Shown here: in pieces, positions 7,653 through 16,320 of the stretch
How the letters are laid out: each line of letters begins with the position of its first letter
Numbering within the stretch: position 1 is the stretch's first letter
Assembly (NCBI GenBank): GCA_017442185.1
Contig: JAFSAT010000040.1
Span: 38,576-102,575, forward strand
Reading direction: 5' to 3'
Length of the DNA: 64,000 nucleotides
Source of the DNA: Bacteroidaceae bacterium
GTDB taxonomy: Bacteria; Bacteroidota; Bacteroidia; Bacteroidales; Bacteroidaceae
Made by a program: the position numbers and the translations under genes
The notes under the pieces: model-generated
The model's database searches: none
Told to the model about the DNA's origin: nothing
Seen by the model: only the letters and a program-made list of their open reading frames with translations

Positions 7653-10511
7653 ATGGAAAAGCTATTTCTGTTAGATGCTTACGCGCTGATATATCGCGCA
7701 TATTATGCTATGATAAGAAGCCCAAGGATAAACTCCAAAGGTTTTAATACATCGGCCATCCTTGGGTTCGTGAACACTCTTGAGGATGTTATAAAAAAGG
7801 AAAATCCCACACACATCGGCGTTGCTTTCGACCCTAAAGGAAAGACTTTTCGTCATGAGGCATACGAAGCATACAAAGCACAACGCGAAGAGACGCCTGA
7901 GGTGATAAGAGAATCGGTGCCGGTGATAAAAGATATAATAAAGGCATATAACATACCCATACTCGAAGTGCCCGGCTATGAGGCTGATGATGTTATAGGC
8001 ACATTGGCAAAAAAAGCGGAAAAAAGGGGCATTTTAACATATATGATGACTCCGGACAAAGATTACGGACAATTGGTATCGGAGACCTCACTCATTTATC
8101 GACCGAAATATGGCGACAAAGAATTTGAGATAATGGGTATTGAAAAGGTCAAAGAGAAGTTCGGATTACAAAGTACTGCACAGATAATAGACTTATTGGG
8201 TCTCATGGGAGACAGCAGCGACAATATACCCGGCTGCCCCGGAGTTGGTGAGAAGACTGCACAGAAACTTCTTGAACAATTCGGCAATATCGAGAATATG
8301 CTTGAGAATACCGAGCAAATAAAAGGTGCACTTAGAAAAAAGGTCGAAGAAAACAGAGAAAATATTATCTTCAGCAAATTTCTCGCTACCATAAAAACCG
8401 ATGTACCGATAGAGTTAGACATGGAGTCGCTCAAACGCAAACCGGTGAATGAAGAGGAACTGACAAATTTGCTCGACATGTATGAACTCCGCTCTCTCAA
8501 AGAGCGTGTGAGCAAACGAACATCTCAAGAGAGGTTTGTGGAAAAAACAGACACTCATGGGCACTCCCCCACTCTCTTTGATGTGGCAGAAATCGCAATC
8601 TCACCAAGCAACGAAAAAAAGGAGAAAAATGATAATTTCAAAGGCACTCTCTTTGAAATTTTCGCGGCCGATGATACAGTCGAAGAAAAAAATTCAAGCC
8701 ATTTGAGCTTAAAAGATGTCAAACATACATACAAACTTATTGATACAGAAGAGGATATATTACGTTTGGTGTGTGATATAAAAAAGAACAAATCTGTGTG
8801 CTTCGACACAGAGACCACAGGCATAAACGCAATTTCGGCCGAACTTGTAGGCATAAGCCTTGCAATGAACGAAGGAGAAGCATTCTACATTCCCATTGCA
8901 GCCGAAAGAGAAGAAGCCATGAATCGGCTGAATCTGCTGCGCGAGATTTTTGAAAGTGATGAGATAGAAAAAACAGGACAAAACATCAAATATGACCTTA
9001 GCGTGCTTGCCAACTATGGAATAGAACTGCGCGGAAGACTTTTTGATACCATGATAGCCCATTATATTCTTCAACCCGAACTTTATCACGGGTTAGATTA
9101 TCTTGCCGAAATATATCTTAACTATAACACTATAAAAATAGAAGAGCTTATAGGCGAAAAAGGGAGGAATCAAAAAAATATGCGCGACCTTTTGCCCGAA
9201 CAAATATGCGACTATGCCTGTGAAGACGCCGATGTAACACTACGCCTTAGAAATATCCTCGAAAAGGATTTGCTGAAGGAGAGGGTGGAAAAACTTTTCT
9301 ACGAAATTGAGATGCCGTTGGTGCCTGTGCTTGCATATATGGAGCGTAACGGCGCACGCATAGACACCGTAGCGCTTGCCGAGACTTCGGCTCTGCTCAG
9401 CAAACGCATGCACGAAATAGAAAAAGAGATATACGATCAAGCCGGAGAACCATTTAATATCTCATCACCTCGTCAAGTGGGAGAAATACTATTTGGCAAA
9501 CTGAGAATTATTGAAAAGCCCAAAAAAACAAAAACCGGGCAATTCGTAACATCGGAAGAGGTGCTTATACAAATACAGAACCGCCACCCCATAGTAAAAA
9601 ACATTCTTCAATATCGAGGTCTGAAGAAACTACTGAGCACTTATGTTGACGCACTGCCGACCCTTGTAAATCATCAAACAGAAAAAATACACACATCGTA
9701 CAACCAAACGGTAACTGCAACAGGACGTTTAAGCTCCAGCAACCCCAATCTTCAGAATATACCTATACGAGACGACGACGGAAAAGAGGTACGCAAGGCT
9801 TTCATCCCCGAACCTGGATGTCTGTTCCTCTCGGCCGACTATTCACAGATTGAATTGCGTATAATGGCACATCTGAGCGGCGACAAAAATATGATTGAGG
9901 ACTTCAAAAGCGGATACGACATACATGCAGCCACAGCCGCAAAAATATATCGCAAGCCGATAGAGGAGGTCACAAAAGAGGAGCGCAGCAAAGCAAAAAC
10001 CGCAAACTTCGGCATAATATACGGAATTTCGGTGTTTGGACTTGCCGAGCGAATGAATGTAGACCGCCGCGAAGCAAAAGAACTCATAGATAACTATTTT
10101 GAGACATACAGCGGTGTGCGCAACTATATCGAACAATGTAAAGAGGTTGCCAAAGAAAAGGGATATGTGGAGACAATATTCAATCGCAAACGCTTCTTGC
10201 CGGATATTAATTCACACAACGCCACAGTGCGAGGTTACGCTGAACGCAATGCCGTAAATGCCCCGATACAAGGCAGCGCTGCCGATATAATAAAGGTTGC
10301 AATGATTAATATATATCGTCGCATGAAAGCCGAAAATATGCACTCTACAATGATACTGCAAGTGCACGACGAACTTAATTTCAGCGTAGTGCCCGAAGAG
10401 AAAGAGACGATGGAGCGCCTTGTGGTCGAGGAGATGCAAAATGCCTTTACCATGAGCGTTCCTCTGATTGCCGACCATGGCTGGGGCAAAAACTGGCTCG
10501 AAGCTCACTGA
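7653..10511 (+). CDS. polA: DNA polymerase I
   Basis: Replication and repair polymerase of 952 residues with three domains. The N-terminal 5' nuclease spans about 1-290 (FLLDAYALIYRAYY, GYEADDVIGTLAKK, GDSSDNIPG). The 3'-5' exonuclease carries the proofreading acid pair in FDTETTG (about 384-386). The polymerase domain has motif A ADYSQIELR (Asp729) and motif C QVHDE (Asp906). Because the DxE motif is present, proofreading is probably active, unlike in many Firmicutes Pol I enzymes. Confidence 0.97.
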   Translation: MEKLFLLDAYALIYRAYYAMIRSPRINSKGFNTSAILGFVNTLEDVIKKENPTHIGVAFDPKGKTFRHEAYEAYKAQREETPEVIRESVPVIKDIIKAYNIPILEVPGYEADDVIGTLAKKAEKRGILTYMMTPDKDYGQLVSETSLIYRPKYGDKEFEIMGIEKVKEKFGLQSTAQIIDLLGLMGDSSDNIPGCPGVGEKTAQKLLEQFGNIENMLENTEQIKGALRKKVEENRENIIFSKFLATIKTDVPIELDMESLKRKPVNEEELTNLLDMYELRSLKERVSKRTSQERFVEKTDTHGHSPTLFDVAEIAISPSNEKKEKNDNFKGTLFEIFAADDTVEEKNSSHLSLKDVKHTYKLIDTEEDILRLVCDIKKNKSVCFDTETTGINAISAELVGISLAMNEGEAFYIPIAAEREEAMNRLNLLREIFESDEIEKTGQNIKYDLSVLANYGIELRGRLFDTMIAHYILQPELYHGLDYLAEIYLNYNTIKIEELIGEKGRNQKNMRDLLPEQICDYACEDADVTLRLRNILEKDLLKERVEKLFYEIEMPLVPVLAYMERNGARIDTVALAETSALLSKRMHEIEKEIYDQAGEPFNISSPRQVGEILFGKLRIIEKPKKTKTGQFVTSEEVLIQIQNRHPIVKNILQYRGLKKLLSTYVDALPTLVNHQTEKIHTSYNQTVTATGRLSSSNPNLQNIPIRDDDGKEVRKAFIPEPGCLFLSADYSQIELRIMAHLSGDKNMIEDFKSGYDIHAATAAKIYRKPIEEVTKEERSKAKTANFGIIYGISVFGLAERMNVDRREAKELIDNYFETYSGVRNYIEQCKEVAKEKGYVETIFNRKRFLPDINSHNATVRGYAERNAVNAPIQGSAADIIKVAMINIYRRMKAENMHSTMILQVHDELNFSVVPEEKETMERLVVEEMQNAFTMSVPLIADHGWGKNWLEAH

Positions 10512-10532
10512 TAAAAAAACTTTCACACAAAC

Positions 10533-11576
10533 ATGAGTACAACTAAAAGGATAGAATACATAGATGCTTTACGTGGTTTTACAATGATTCTGGTTGTTGT
10601 TTACCACATGTCGGCAACAATGTTCAATGTAACGGAAGAGACAACATCGTACAGTAACTACCTGTTTCAATTCAGAATGCCACTCTTCTTTTTCATAAGC
10701 GGCTTTGTGTTTTTCAAAAAAGAGCGAATATGGGATTTTGCAAACACCTGTTCATTCATAATGAAAAAGTTTAAGGTACAAATATTGTCTACGGCAATAT
10801 TCTTTATACTTTTATTGCATATTGAGGATATATCACTTACAGAGGGTCTATTCAGCCGATACAAAAACGGTTATTGGTTCACTGTGACGCTGTTTGAATT
10901 CTTTTTGCTGCATATAGCATTGGAACAAGGATGTAAACTGTTGAAATTAAAAAATATAGCAACAGATATTATAATATTTATCATAGGAATTGTATTCTTC
11001 AAGATACACAAGATTATGCTTATGCTTGGAGTAAGCGACAATATAATGGGACTGATAGGAATACCTCAATGGGAATTTTTCTCATATTTCATATTCGGTG
11101 TGCTTGCTCACAAATATTATACTACATTTGAACACATTCTCGATAATGGCATATTAGTTACACTGTCTATCTTGGCTTACTTCCTATTAAACATTTACCA
11201 AGACGCATATATACCTGCATCACTTCACAAAAACCTATGTATGATAATATACGGATATACAGGAATTATCATAGTATTTGCCATATTCCGAAAATACAGA
11301 GATAGATTTAAAAAGGAGAATACCTTAGGGAAATCATTACAATTTATAGGCAGAAGAACACTCGATATATATCTGCTGCACTTTTTCTTTATGCCCAAGG
11401 AGAGAATGCAAATTTTGCCAATACTTGATGAGATAAACATGCCGCTCATAGAATTTGGGTGCTCGATGCTGTTGGCTGCAATGGTTATATCAGGCTGCCT
11501 CATTGTAAGTTCGGCAATAAGGCTCAGTCCGCAGTTGGCACACTATCTGTTCGGAGCCAAAAAAGAGTACAAATAA
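10533..11576 (+). CDS. Acyltransferase 3 family membrane protein
   Basis: Integral membrane O-acyltransferase family protein of 347 residues with about ten hydrophobic segments. The family's catalytic Arg/His arrangement is visible near the N-terminus (ALRGFTMILVVVYH). Such proteins transfer acetyl or other acyl groups to cell-surface sugars; the acceptor here is unknown. It starts 21 bp after polA and may be co-transcribed. Its base composition is more AT-rich than polA's, which is usual for membrane proteins but could also reflect later acquisition. Confidence 0.85.
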   Translation: MSTTKRIEYIDALRGFTMILVVVYHMSATMFNVTEETTSYSNYLFQFRMPLFFFISGFVFFKKERIWDFANTCSFIMKKFKVQILSTAIFFILLLHIEDISLTEGLFSRYKNGYWFTVTLFEFFLLHIALEQGCKLLKLKNIATDIIIFIIGIVFFKIHKIMLMLGVSDNIMGLIGIPQWEFFSYFIFGVLAHKYYTTFEHILDNGILVTLSILAYFLLNIYQDAYIPASLHKNLCMIIYGYTGIIIVFAIFRKYRDRFKKENTLGKSLQFIGRRTLDIYLLHFFFMPKERMQILPILDEINMPLIEFGCSMLLAAMVISGCLIVSSAIRLSPQLAHYLFGAKKEYK

Positions 11577-11633
11577 GAGGTTACTTGAAGCAAAAATAAA
11601 AGAAAAAACAAAAAAGTGTGCTCATTATGAATA

Positions 11634-11713
11634 AGAAGCTGTGTAAATTAAGCATAAAATTTAACCCATTCCAAATCCTAAATAAAATCAAAACAACTTC
11701 TTAAACAGTCTCT
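11634..11713. repeat. Dispersed palindromic repeat element, copy 1
   Basis: Left end AGAAGCTGTGTAAATTAA and right end TTCTTAAACAGTCTCT are imperfect inverted copies of the motif AGAAGCTGTTTAAATT seen in other gaps of this window. The right end stops 14 bp before the ychF -7 element. Confidence 0.6.
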
Positions 11714-11726
11714 GAAAATATTTGAG

Positions 11727-11735
11727 TATCTTTGC
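11727..11735 (+). promoter_or_regulatory. Putative -7 element for ychF
   Basis: TATCTTTGC matches TAnnTTTGC and lies 54 bp upstream of the ychF ATG. Confidence 0.55.
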
Positions 11736-11788
11736 AACGTCGCCCGTTGCAGGTGATATAATTTTTAACTAAAAACAATATACAATAT

Positions 11789-12892
11789 ATGGCTCTGAAA
11801 GCAGGAATTGTTGGCTTGCCCAACGTAGGAAAATCAACACTTTTCAACTGTCTGTCGAGTGCCAAGGCACAGGCAGCTAATTTCCCTTTTTGCACCATCG
11901 ACGCGCAAATGGGACAGATTACGGTACCCGATGAGCGCCTCAATAAACTAGCCGAACTTGTTCACCCCGGACGCATAGTCCCTGCCACTTGTGACATAGT
12001 GGATATTGCCGGTCTTGTGAAGGGAGCAAGCAAAGGAGAAGGCTTGGGCAATCAATTTCTTGGTAACATACGCGAGACAGATGCTATTATCCATGTTCTG
12101 CGTTGCTTCGACAATGATAATATTGTGCACGTGGATGGTTCGGTTGACCCTGTTCGTGACAAAGAGATTATAGACATGGAGCTTCAACTGAAAGACCTTG
12201 AAACAGTGGAGAACCGCATAAAGCGTGTTGAGAAACAGGCACGTGTTGGTGGCGACAAACAGGCTAAGCTCGAATATGACGTACTCATGCAATATAAAGA
12301 GGCGCTGGAAGCCGGAAAATCGGCACGTACAGTAACATTCGACACAGAGGATGAGCAACATATTGCAAAGAATCTTTTCTTGCTCACCACAAAGCCTGTG
12401 CTTTATGTATGCAATGTCGACGACACCTCGGCTGCCGGCGGCAATAAATATGTGGAAGCTGTGCGCGAAGCCATAAAGGAGGAGAATGCCGAACTTATAA
12501 TAATATCTGCACAAACAGAGGCCGACATTGCCGAACTTGAAAGCTACGAAGAGAAACAGATGTTCCTTGAAGATATGGGACTCACCGAATCGGGTTGCGA
12601 CAGATTGATAAAGGCCATCTACAGCCTGCTTAACCTTCAAACATTCATCACTGCCGGCGAGATGGAGGTAAAGGCCTGGACTTTCCGCAAAGGTTGGAAA
12701 GCACCTCAATGTGCAGGTGTCATACACACCGATTTTGAGAAAGGCTTCATACGTGCACAAGTAATAAAATATGAAGATTACATTGCGTTTGGCTCCGAAG
12801 CAGCTGTGCGCGAGGCAGGCAAAATGGGTGTCGAGGGTAAAGAATACGTGGTGCAGGATGGCGACATTATGCACTTCTTATTTAACGTTTAA
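11789..12892 (+). CDS. ychF: Redox-regulated ribosome-binding ATPase YchF (Obg family)
   Basis: Universal P-loop protein of the Obg family that hydrolyses ATP in preference to GTP and binds ribosomes. The P-loop GLPNVGKST is at 9-17, the G3 DIAGL is present, and the C-terminal TGS-like domain includes the family ending around VQDGDIMHFLFNV. The 367-residue length is exactly typical. It is followed after 12 bp by lgt. Confidence 0.97.
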   Translation: MALKAGIVGLPNVGKSTLFNCLSSAKAQAANFPFCTIDAQMGQITVPDERLNKLAELVHPGRIVPATCDIVDIAGLVKGASKGEGLGNQFLGNIRETDAIIHVLRCFDNDNIVHVDGSVDPVRDKEIIDMELQLKDLETVENRIKRVEKQARVGGDKQAKLEYDVLMQYKEALEAGKSARTVTFDTEDEQHIAKNLFLLTTKPVLYVCNVDDTSAAGGNKYVEAVREAIKEENAELIIISAQTEADIAELESYEEKQMFLEDMGLTESGCDRLIKAIYSLLNLQTFITAGEMEVKAWTFRKGWKAPQCAGVIHTDFEKGFIRAQVIKYEDYIAFGSEAAVREAGKMGVEGKEYVVQDGDIMHFLFNV

Positions 12893-12904
12893 AAATCATA
12901 AAAG

Positions 12905-13741
12905 ATGACAGTACTACCCTGCCATTTAATTTGGAATCCCGAAATGAGTCCTTTCTCATTTTTAGGGTTTGAGATTCGATATTATTCACTATGCTGGATG
13001 ATAGGTCTTGCATTGGGTTATTTCATAATGCAATGGCTCTATAAACAGCAAAAAGTAAATGAAAAGCTGTTTGAACTGCTTTTTATATATTGCTTTATAG
13101 GAATTTTGGTGGGTGCACGTTTGGGGCATTGCATTTTTTATGAGCCGCAACAATATCTGACAAGCGTAAAAGGATTTCTGGAGATGCTTTTGCCGCTGCA
13201 TTTTGCACCCGACTCATGGGAGTGGCGATTCACAGGCTATCAAGGGCTTGCGAGCCACGGAGGTACAATAGGTCTTTTTACAGCATTATGGCTTTATTGC
13301 CGCAAAACCAAACTAAGTTTCGCGTGGGTGCTCGATAATATTGCCATCACCACACCCATTGTGGCAGCCATGATACGATTGGGAAATTTCATGAACAGCG
13401 AGATTTTAGGACGCGCCACAGAAAGCCCTTTAGGCATTATATTTGCACAGGTGGACAATATACCACGCCACCCCGCACAGCTATACGAAGCAATAGCCTA
13501 TCTGATATTTTTTATTGGAGGATGGATTTTATACAAAAAATTTCCCAAAAAAGTTGGTTCACTTTTTTATTTCGGCTACTGCCTTACAACAATCTTCACG
13601 TTCCGCTTTTTTGTAGAATTTATAAAAGAGGTGCAGGTGGAATTTGAACAAAATATGGCTCTGGATATGGGACAATGGCTTAGTATTCCATTCGTGATAA
13701 TAGGAATAGCCTGCATGATTATCAGCAGGAAAAAGGGTTAA
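12905..13741 (+). CDS. lgt: Phosphatidylglycerol-prolipoprotein diacylglyceryl transferase
   Basis: Inner-membrane enzyme that attaches diacylglycerol to the lipobox cysteine of prolipoproteins, the first step of lipoprotein maturation. About seven membrane segments. The Lgt signature GRLGNFMNSE-like stretch (here RLGNFMNSEILGR) and the ASHGGTIG loop are present. 278 residues. Its substrates would include the SusD, DUF4843 and PKD-like lipoproteins in this window. Confidence 0.96.
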   Translation: MTVLPCHLIWNPEMSPFSFLGFEIRYYSLCWMIGLALGYFIMQWLYKQQKVNEKLFELLFIYCFIGILVGARLGHCIFYEPQQYLTSVKGFLEMLLPLHFAPDSWEWRFTGYQGLASHGGTIGLFTALWLYCRKTKLSFAWVLDNIAITTPIVAAMIRLGNFMNSEILGRATESPLGIIFAQVDNIPRHPAQLYEAIAYLIFFIGGWILYKKFPKKVGSLFYFGYCLTTIFTFRFFVEFIKEVQVEFEQNMALDMGQWLSIPFVIIGIACMIISRKKG

Positions 13742-13803
13742 AGAACTGTTTTTGACAGAGCAAAGTGCAGTATGCAAAAAAATTAAAAAAGAGATATATA
13801 CTT

Positions 13804-13841
13804 AAAAAAAATCATCGTGAGCAATTCACGATGATTTTTTT
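13804..13841. terminator. Bidirectional terminator between lgt and the FtsX-type permease
   Basis: Stem ATCATCGTGA / TCACGATGAT with a 5-base loop, flanked by A7 on the left and T7 on the right. It therefore has a U-tract in both directions and separates two convergent genes. Confidence 0.9.
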
Positions 13842-13842
13842 A

Positions 13843-16149
13843 CTACCCCTTGCTTATTATATCTGAAGGATTCTCGTTAACCACCTTCCAAGCACTTGCA
13901 ACAACTACTGAAAAAGTCAGCAGCGACACTGCAAAAAAAGCAAAAATAAAAATCCACGGTGATAATGATTTTGCCAATGCAACATCAAAGCGAATTAACA
14001 CTACGGCAATTGGCAAGGCAAACAAATAGCAGATGGATATTATTTTAAAATATCGCACCATAAACATACGCAGAATATCATCACGTGTAGCACCATTCAC
14101 TCTGCGTATGGCAATCTCTTTGCGACGATACTGAGTTTCAAAAAACACTATCCCGAAGACTCCCAAAAGCGCTATCGTCAACGCAACCATTGCAAACATA
14201 GCAAATATGTGAGCCGAAACTATCAGGCTCTCGTGCACCTGCCTGAATATATTGTCAAAAGATTCTATTTCGCTTCTCTTTTGCTTAGAGGCAGAATAAT
14301 ACTGCCCTATTTCATCAATGTGCGACACAACATCTGAGACAGTATATCCATCAGCAAGTCTGAAGAGGACATAATGTAACACTTCGTGATTTTTTTTGTA
14401 GCATAAAATGGAGGGTACAATACCCTCGTAAGCGTCTGCAAAATCGCTGCACACCCCCACCACCTCGGCATAATGAGTGCCATTGTGAGAAAGGAAGTCG
14501 CCAACCTCGATGCCTGATTCTCTTTTCACAGATTCTGTTATTATATACTTATCTCCATCCTCATTATCTGTAAAAGCACGTCCTTCTATAATATCAATTC
14601 CCATGAATTGCGTATAATTACACCCCACCGAGCGACAGTTGAGGTTGATTTTTTTATCTAAACTCATAGAATGAAATTCTACAGCAAAATCATTTGTCAG
14701 GGGCTTCATAAAAGTAAAAGTAACATCTTTTACAGCCTTACATTTTTTAAGCTCCGCCGCATATTTGTCACAATCGTGGCTGTAAGTGGAATATTGATAA
14801 GCATAAAAATCCTCATCAAATCCAAAATCACTGTTTTTCAAAGATATAAATTGATAATACATCGTAAACGATATAATTATAAAAAGGAATGAGGCAACAT
14901 ATTGCACAGCAAGCAAAGTATTACGAACAGCCTTGCCCGAAGTTCCCGTTACGAAACTTCCTTTCAATATAAATGCCGGAGAAAATGATGATACGTACCA
15001 CGCAGGATAAGCAGCTGTTGCAACAGCTGCAATTATAGATATAGATGCAAGCATCGCAAAAGAGTGAAAACTGTCGGAAACTGATATTTCATTACCTAAA
15101 ATCTCTTTCGGAAACATATTTATCAACAGTTGCGACAATGCAAGCGCCACAGAAACAAGTAATACGCTCTCCAAGAGTAATTCAAGATAAATACTCAAAC
15201 GCTGCGCTCCCATCACTTTGCGTATGTTAATATTGCGCATGCGACGCGGAACTGATGCAACGAAAAAATTAAAATAGTTGATAAAAGCCACAGCCAAGAT
15301 AACTATGGCAACAAGCCAAAATAATATATTGTTACCACTCTCGACATAACCTGCATAGGCCGAAAGGTCTTTCGTGTATTTACAATAATCAATACGTGTG
15401 AGACGAATATGCTCATCTATATCAGCCGCATATTCATCGCCACCCATGCTTGCAATTATTGAAGCAGCTGTTCTTATAAAATCCTTACAATCGTCGGCGC
15501 TGCGCAGTTTAACATATAAAATACCATTCGTTTCACCGTTTTTGGAGAGCGTATTATTATCTATGCTCATTATCAACCTTATTTGTCTGAAATCACTGTT
15601 ATGGGGAAAATCCTCGAAAAAGGCTTCTACCGTACAGGTATGCTTGTTGCCAACTACAACCTCGTCACCAAGCTGAATACCATTTCTATGGGCATAACCC
15701 TCAGCAAGCGCAATTCCATTGCCACCGACAATCTTATCGAAACTGCCCACCGTTAATTTTACACCCAAAGTAATAAGGTTGCAACTGTCGGCTCTCATGG
15801 CAAACAGAGAACCGGATTGTTCCGCGTTATTACTCTTTTTAAATTCAATTATCGTAAATGACTTATGGCGATCGTATATAAAATATCCCTCTAAAAGCGG
15901 AGAGTGCGTCAACAACTTATCCTGAAAATCCTTATCCGTAAAAGCTGTCCAACTATCTGCACCCATTCTTATATCTACACGAAATATTCTCTCATAATCA
16001 TCTATTCCCCTATTCCATAGAGTATAAAAATAGTATTGCGACAGGATAAGATAGGTGACAGAGAGAGCTGCCACCAGCCCGATGCTATTAAGTATAGCTG
16101 ATAATTTTTGTTGTTTGAGAGACGATAATATACTCATGAACATATTCAT
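13843..16149 (-). CDS. ABC transporter permease, FtsX/MacB type
   Basis: 768-residue membrane protein with the Bacteroidetes FtsX-like layout: an N-terminal membrane segment, a MacB-like periplasmic domain, three membrane segments near the middle (FWLVAIVILAVAFINYFNFF), a second periplasmic domain, and a final membrane block ending MVNENPSDII-like (here VVNENPSDIISKG). The phrase VRRVNGATRDDILRMF-type coupling helix is visible. No ABC ATPase gene is adjacent. The family includes lipoprotein and peptide exporters and mechanotransmission complexes; the substrate is unknown. An alternative start two codons downstream is possible. Confidence 0.87.
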   Translation of the reverse strand: MNMFMSILSSLKQQKLSAILNSIGLVAALSVTYLILSQYYFYTLWNRGIDDYERIFRVDIRMGADSWTAFTDKDFQDKLLTHSPLLEGYFIYDRHKSFTIIEFKKSNNAEQSGSLFAMRADSCNLITLGVKLTVGSFDKIVGGNGIALAEGYAHRNGIQLGDEVVVGNKHTCTVEAFFEDFPHNSDFRQIRLIMSIDNNTLSKNGETNGILYVKLRSADDCKDFIRTAASIIASMGGDEYAADIDEHIRLTRIDYCKYTKDLSAYAGYVESGNNILFWLVAIVILAVAFINYFNFFVASVPRRMRNINIRKVMGAQRLSIYLELLLESVLLVSVALALSQLLINMFPKEILGNEISVSDSFHSFAMLASISIIAAVATAAYPAWYVSSFSPAFILKGSFVTGTSGKAVRNTLLAVQYVASFLFIIISFTMYYQFISLKNSDFGFDEDFYAYQYSTYSHDCDKYAAELKKCKAVKDVTFTFMKPLTNDFAVEFHSMSLDKKINLNCRSVGCNYTQFMGIDIIEGRAFTDNEDGDKYIITESVKRESGIEVGDFLSHNGTHYAEVVGVCSDFADAYEGIVPSILCYKKNHEVLHYVLFRLADGYTVSDVVSHIDEIGQYYSASKQKRSEIESFDNIFRQVHESLIVSAHIFAMFAMVALTIALLGVFGIVFFETQYRRKEIAIRRVNGATRDDILRMFMVRYFKIISICYLFALPIAVVLIRFDVALAKSLSPWIFIFAFFAVSLLTFSVVVASAWKVVNENPSDIISKG

Positions 16150-16230
16150 AGCGGATTATTTTTTCCACTAAGTTAGATGTTGCAAAGAATACCTGTCAAT
16201 AAAAAATTGTTAAAACAGAGATTTTTCCCA

Positions 16231-16257
16231 TAAAGTGTGCAAAAATTGCACACTTTA
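16231..16257. promoter_or_regulatory. Perfect 12-bp inverted repeat between mutS and the permease gene
   Basis: TAAAGTGTGCAA, three bases, then TTGCACACTTTA. It lies 82 bp upstream of the permease start and 64 bp downstream of the mutS stop, both minus strand. It could be a terminator for mutS or a dimeric regulator's operator. No run of T follows on the minus strand, which weakens the terminator reading. Confidence 0.55.
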
Positions 16258-16320
16258 TAAAATTACAGCAGTAAAAAACATCGACTACTAATTTTAAATC
16301 AGATTACCGCCTTATGTTTT

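Noticed and set aside
11948..12874. 308-residue minus-strand ORF inside ychF
   Set aside because: Shadow frame opposite a strongly conserved gene; Cys/His-rich as expected for such frames.
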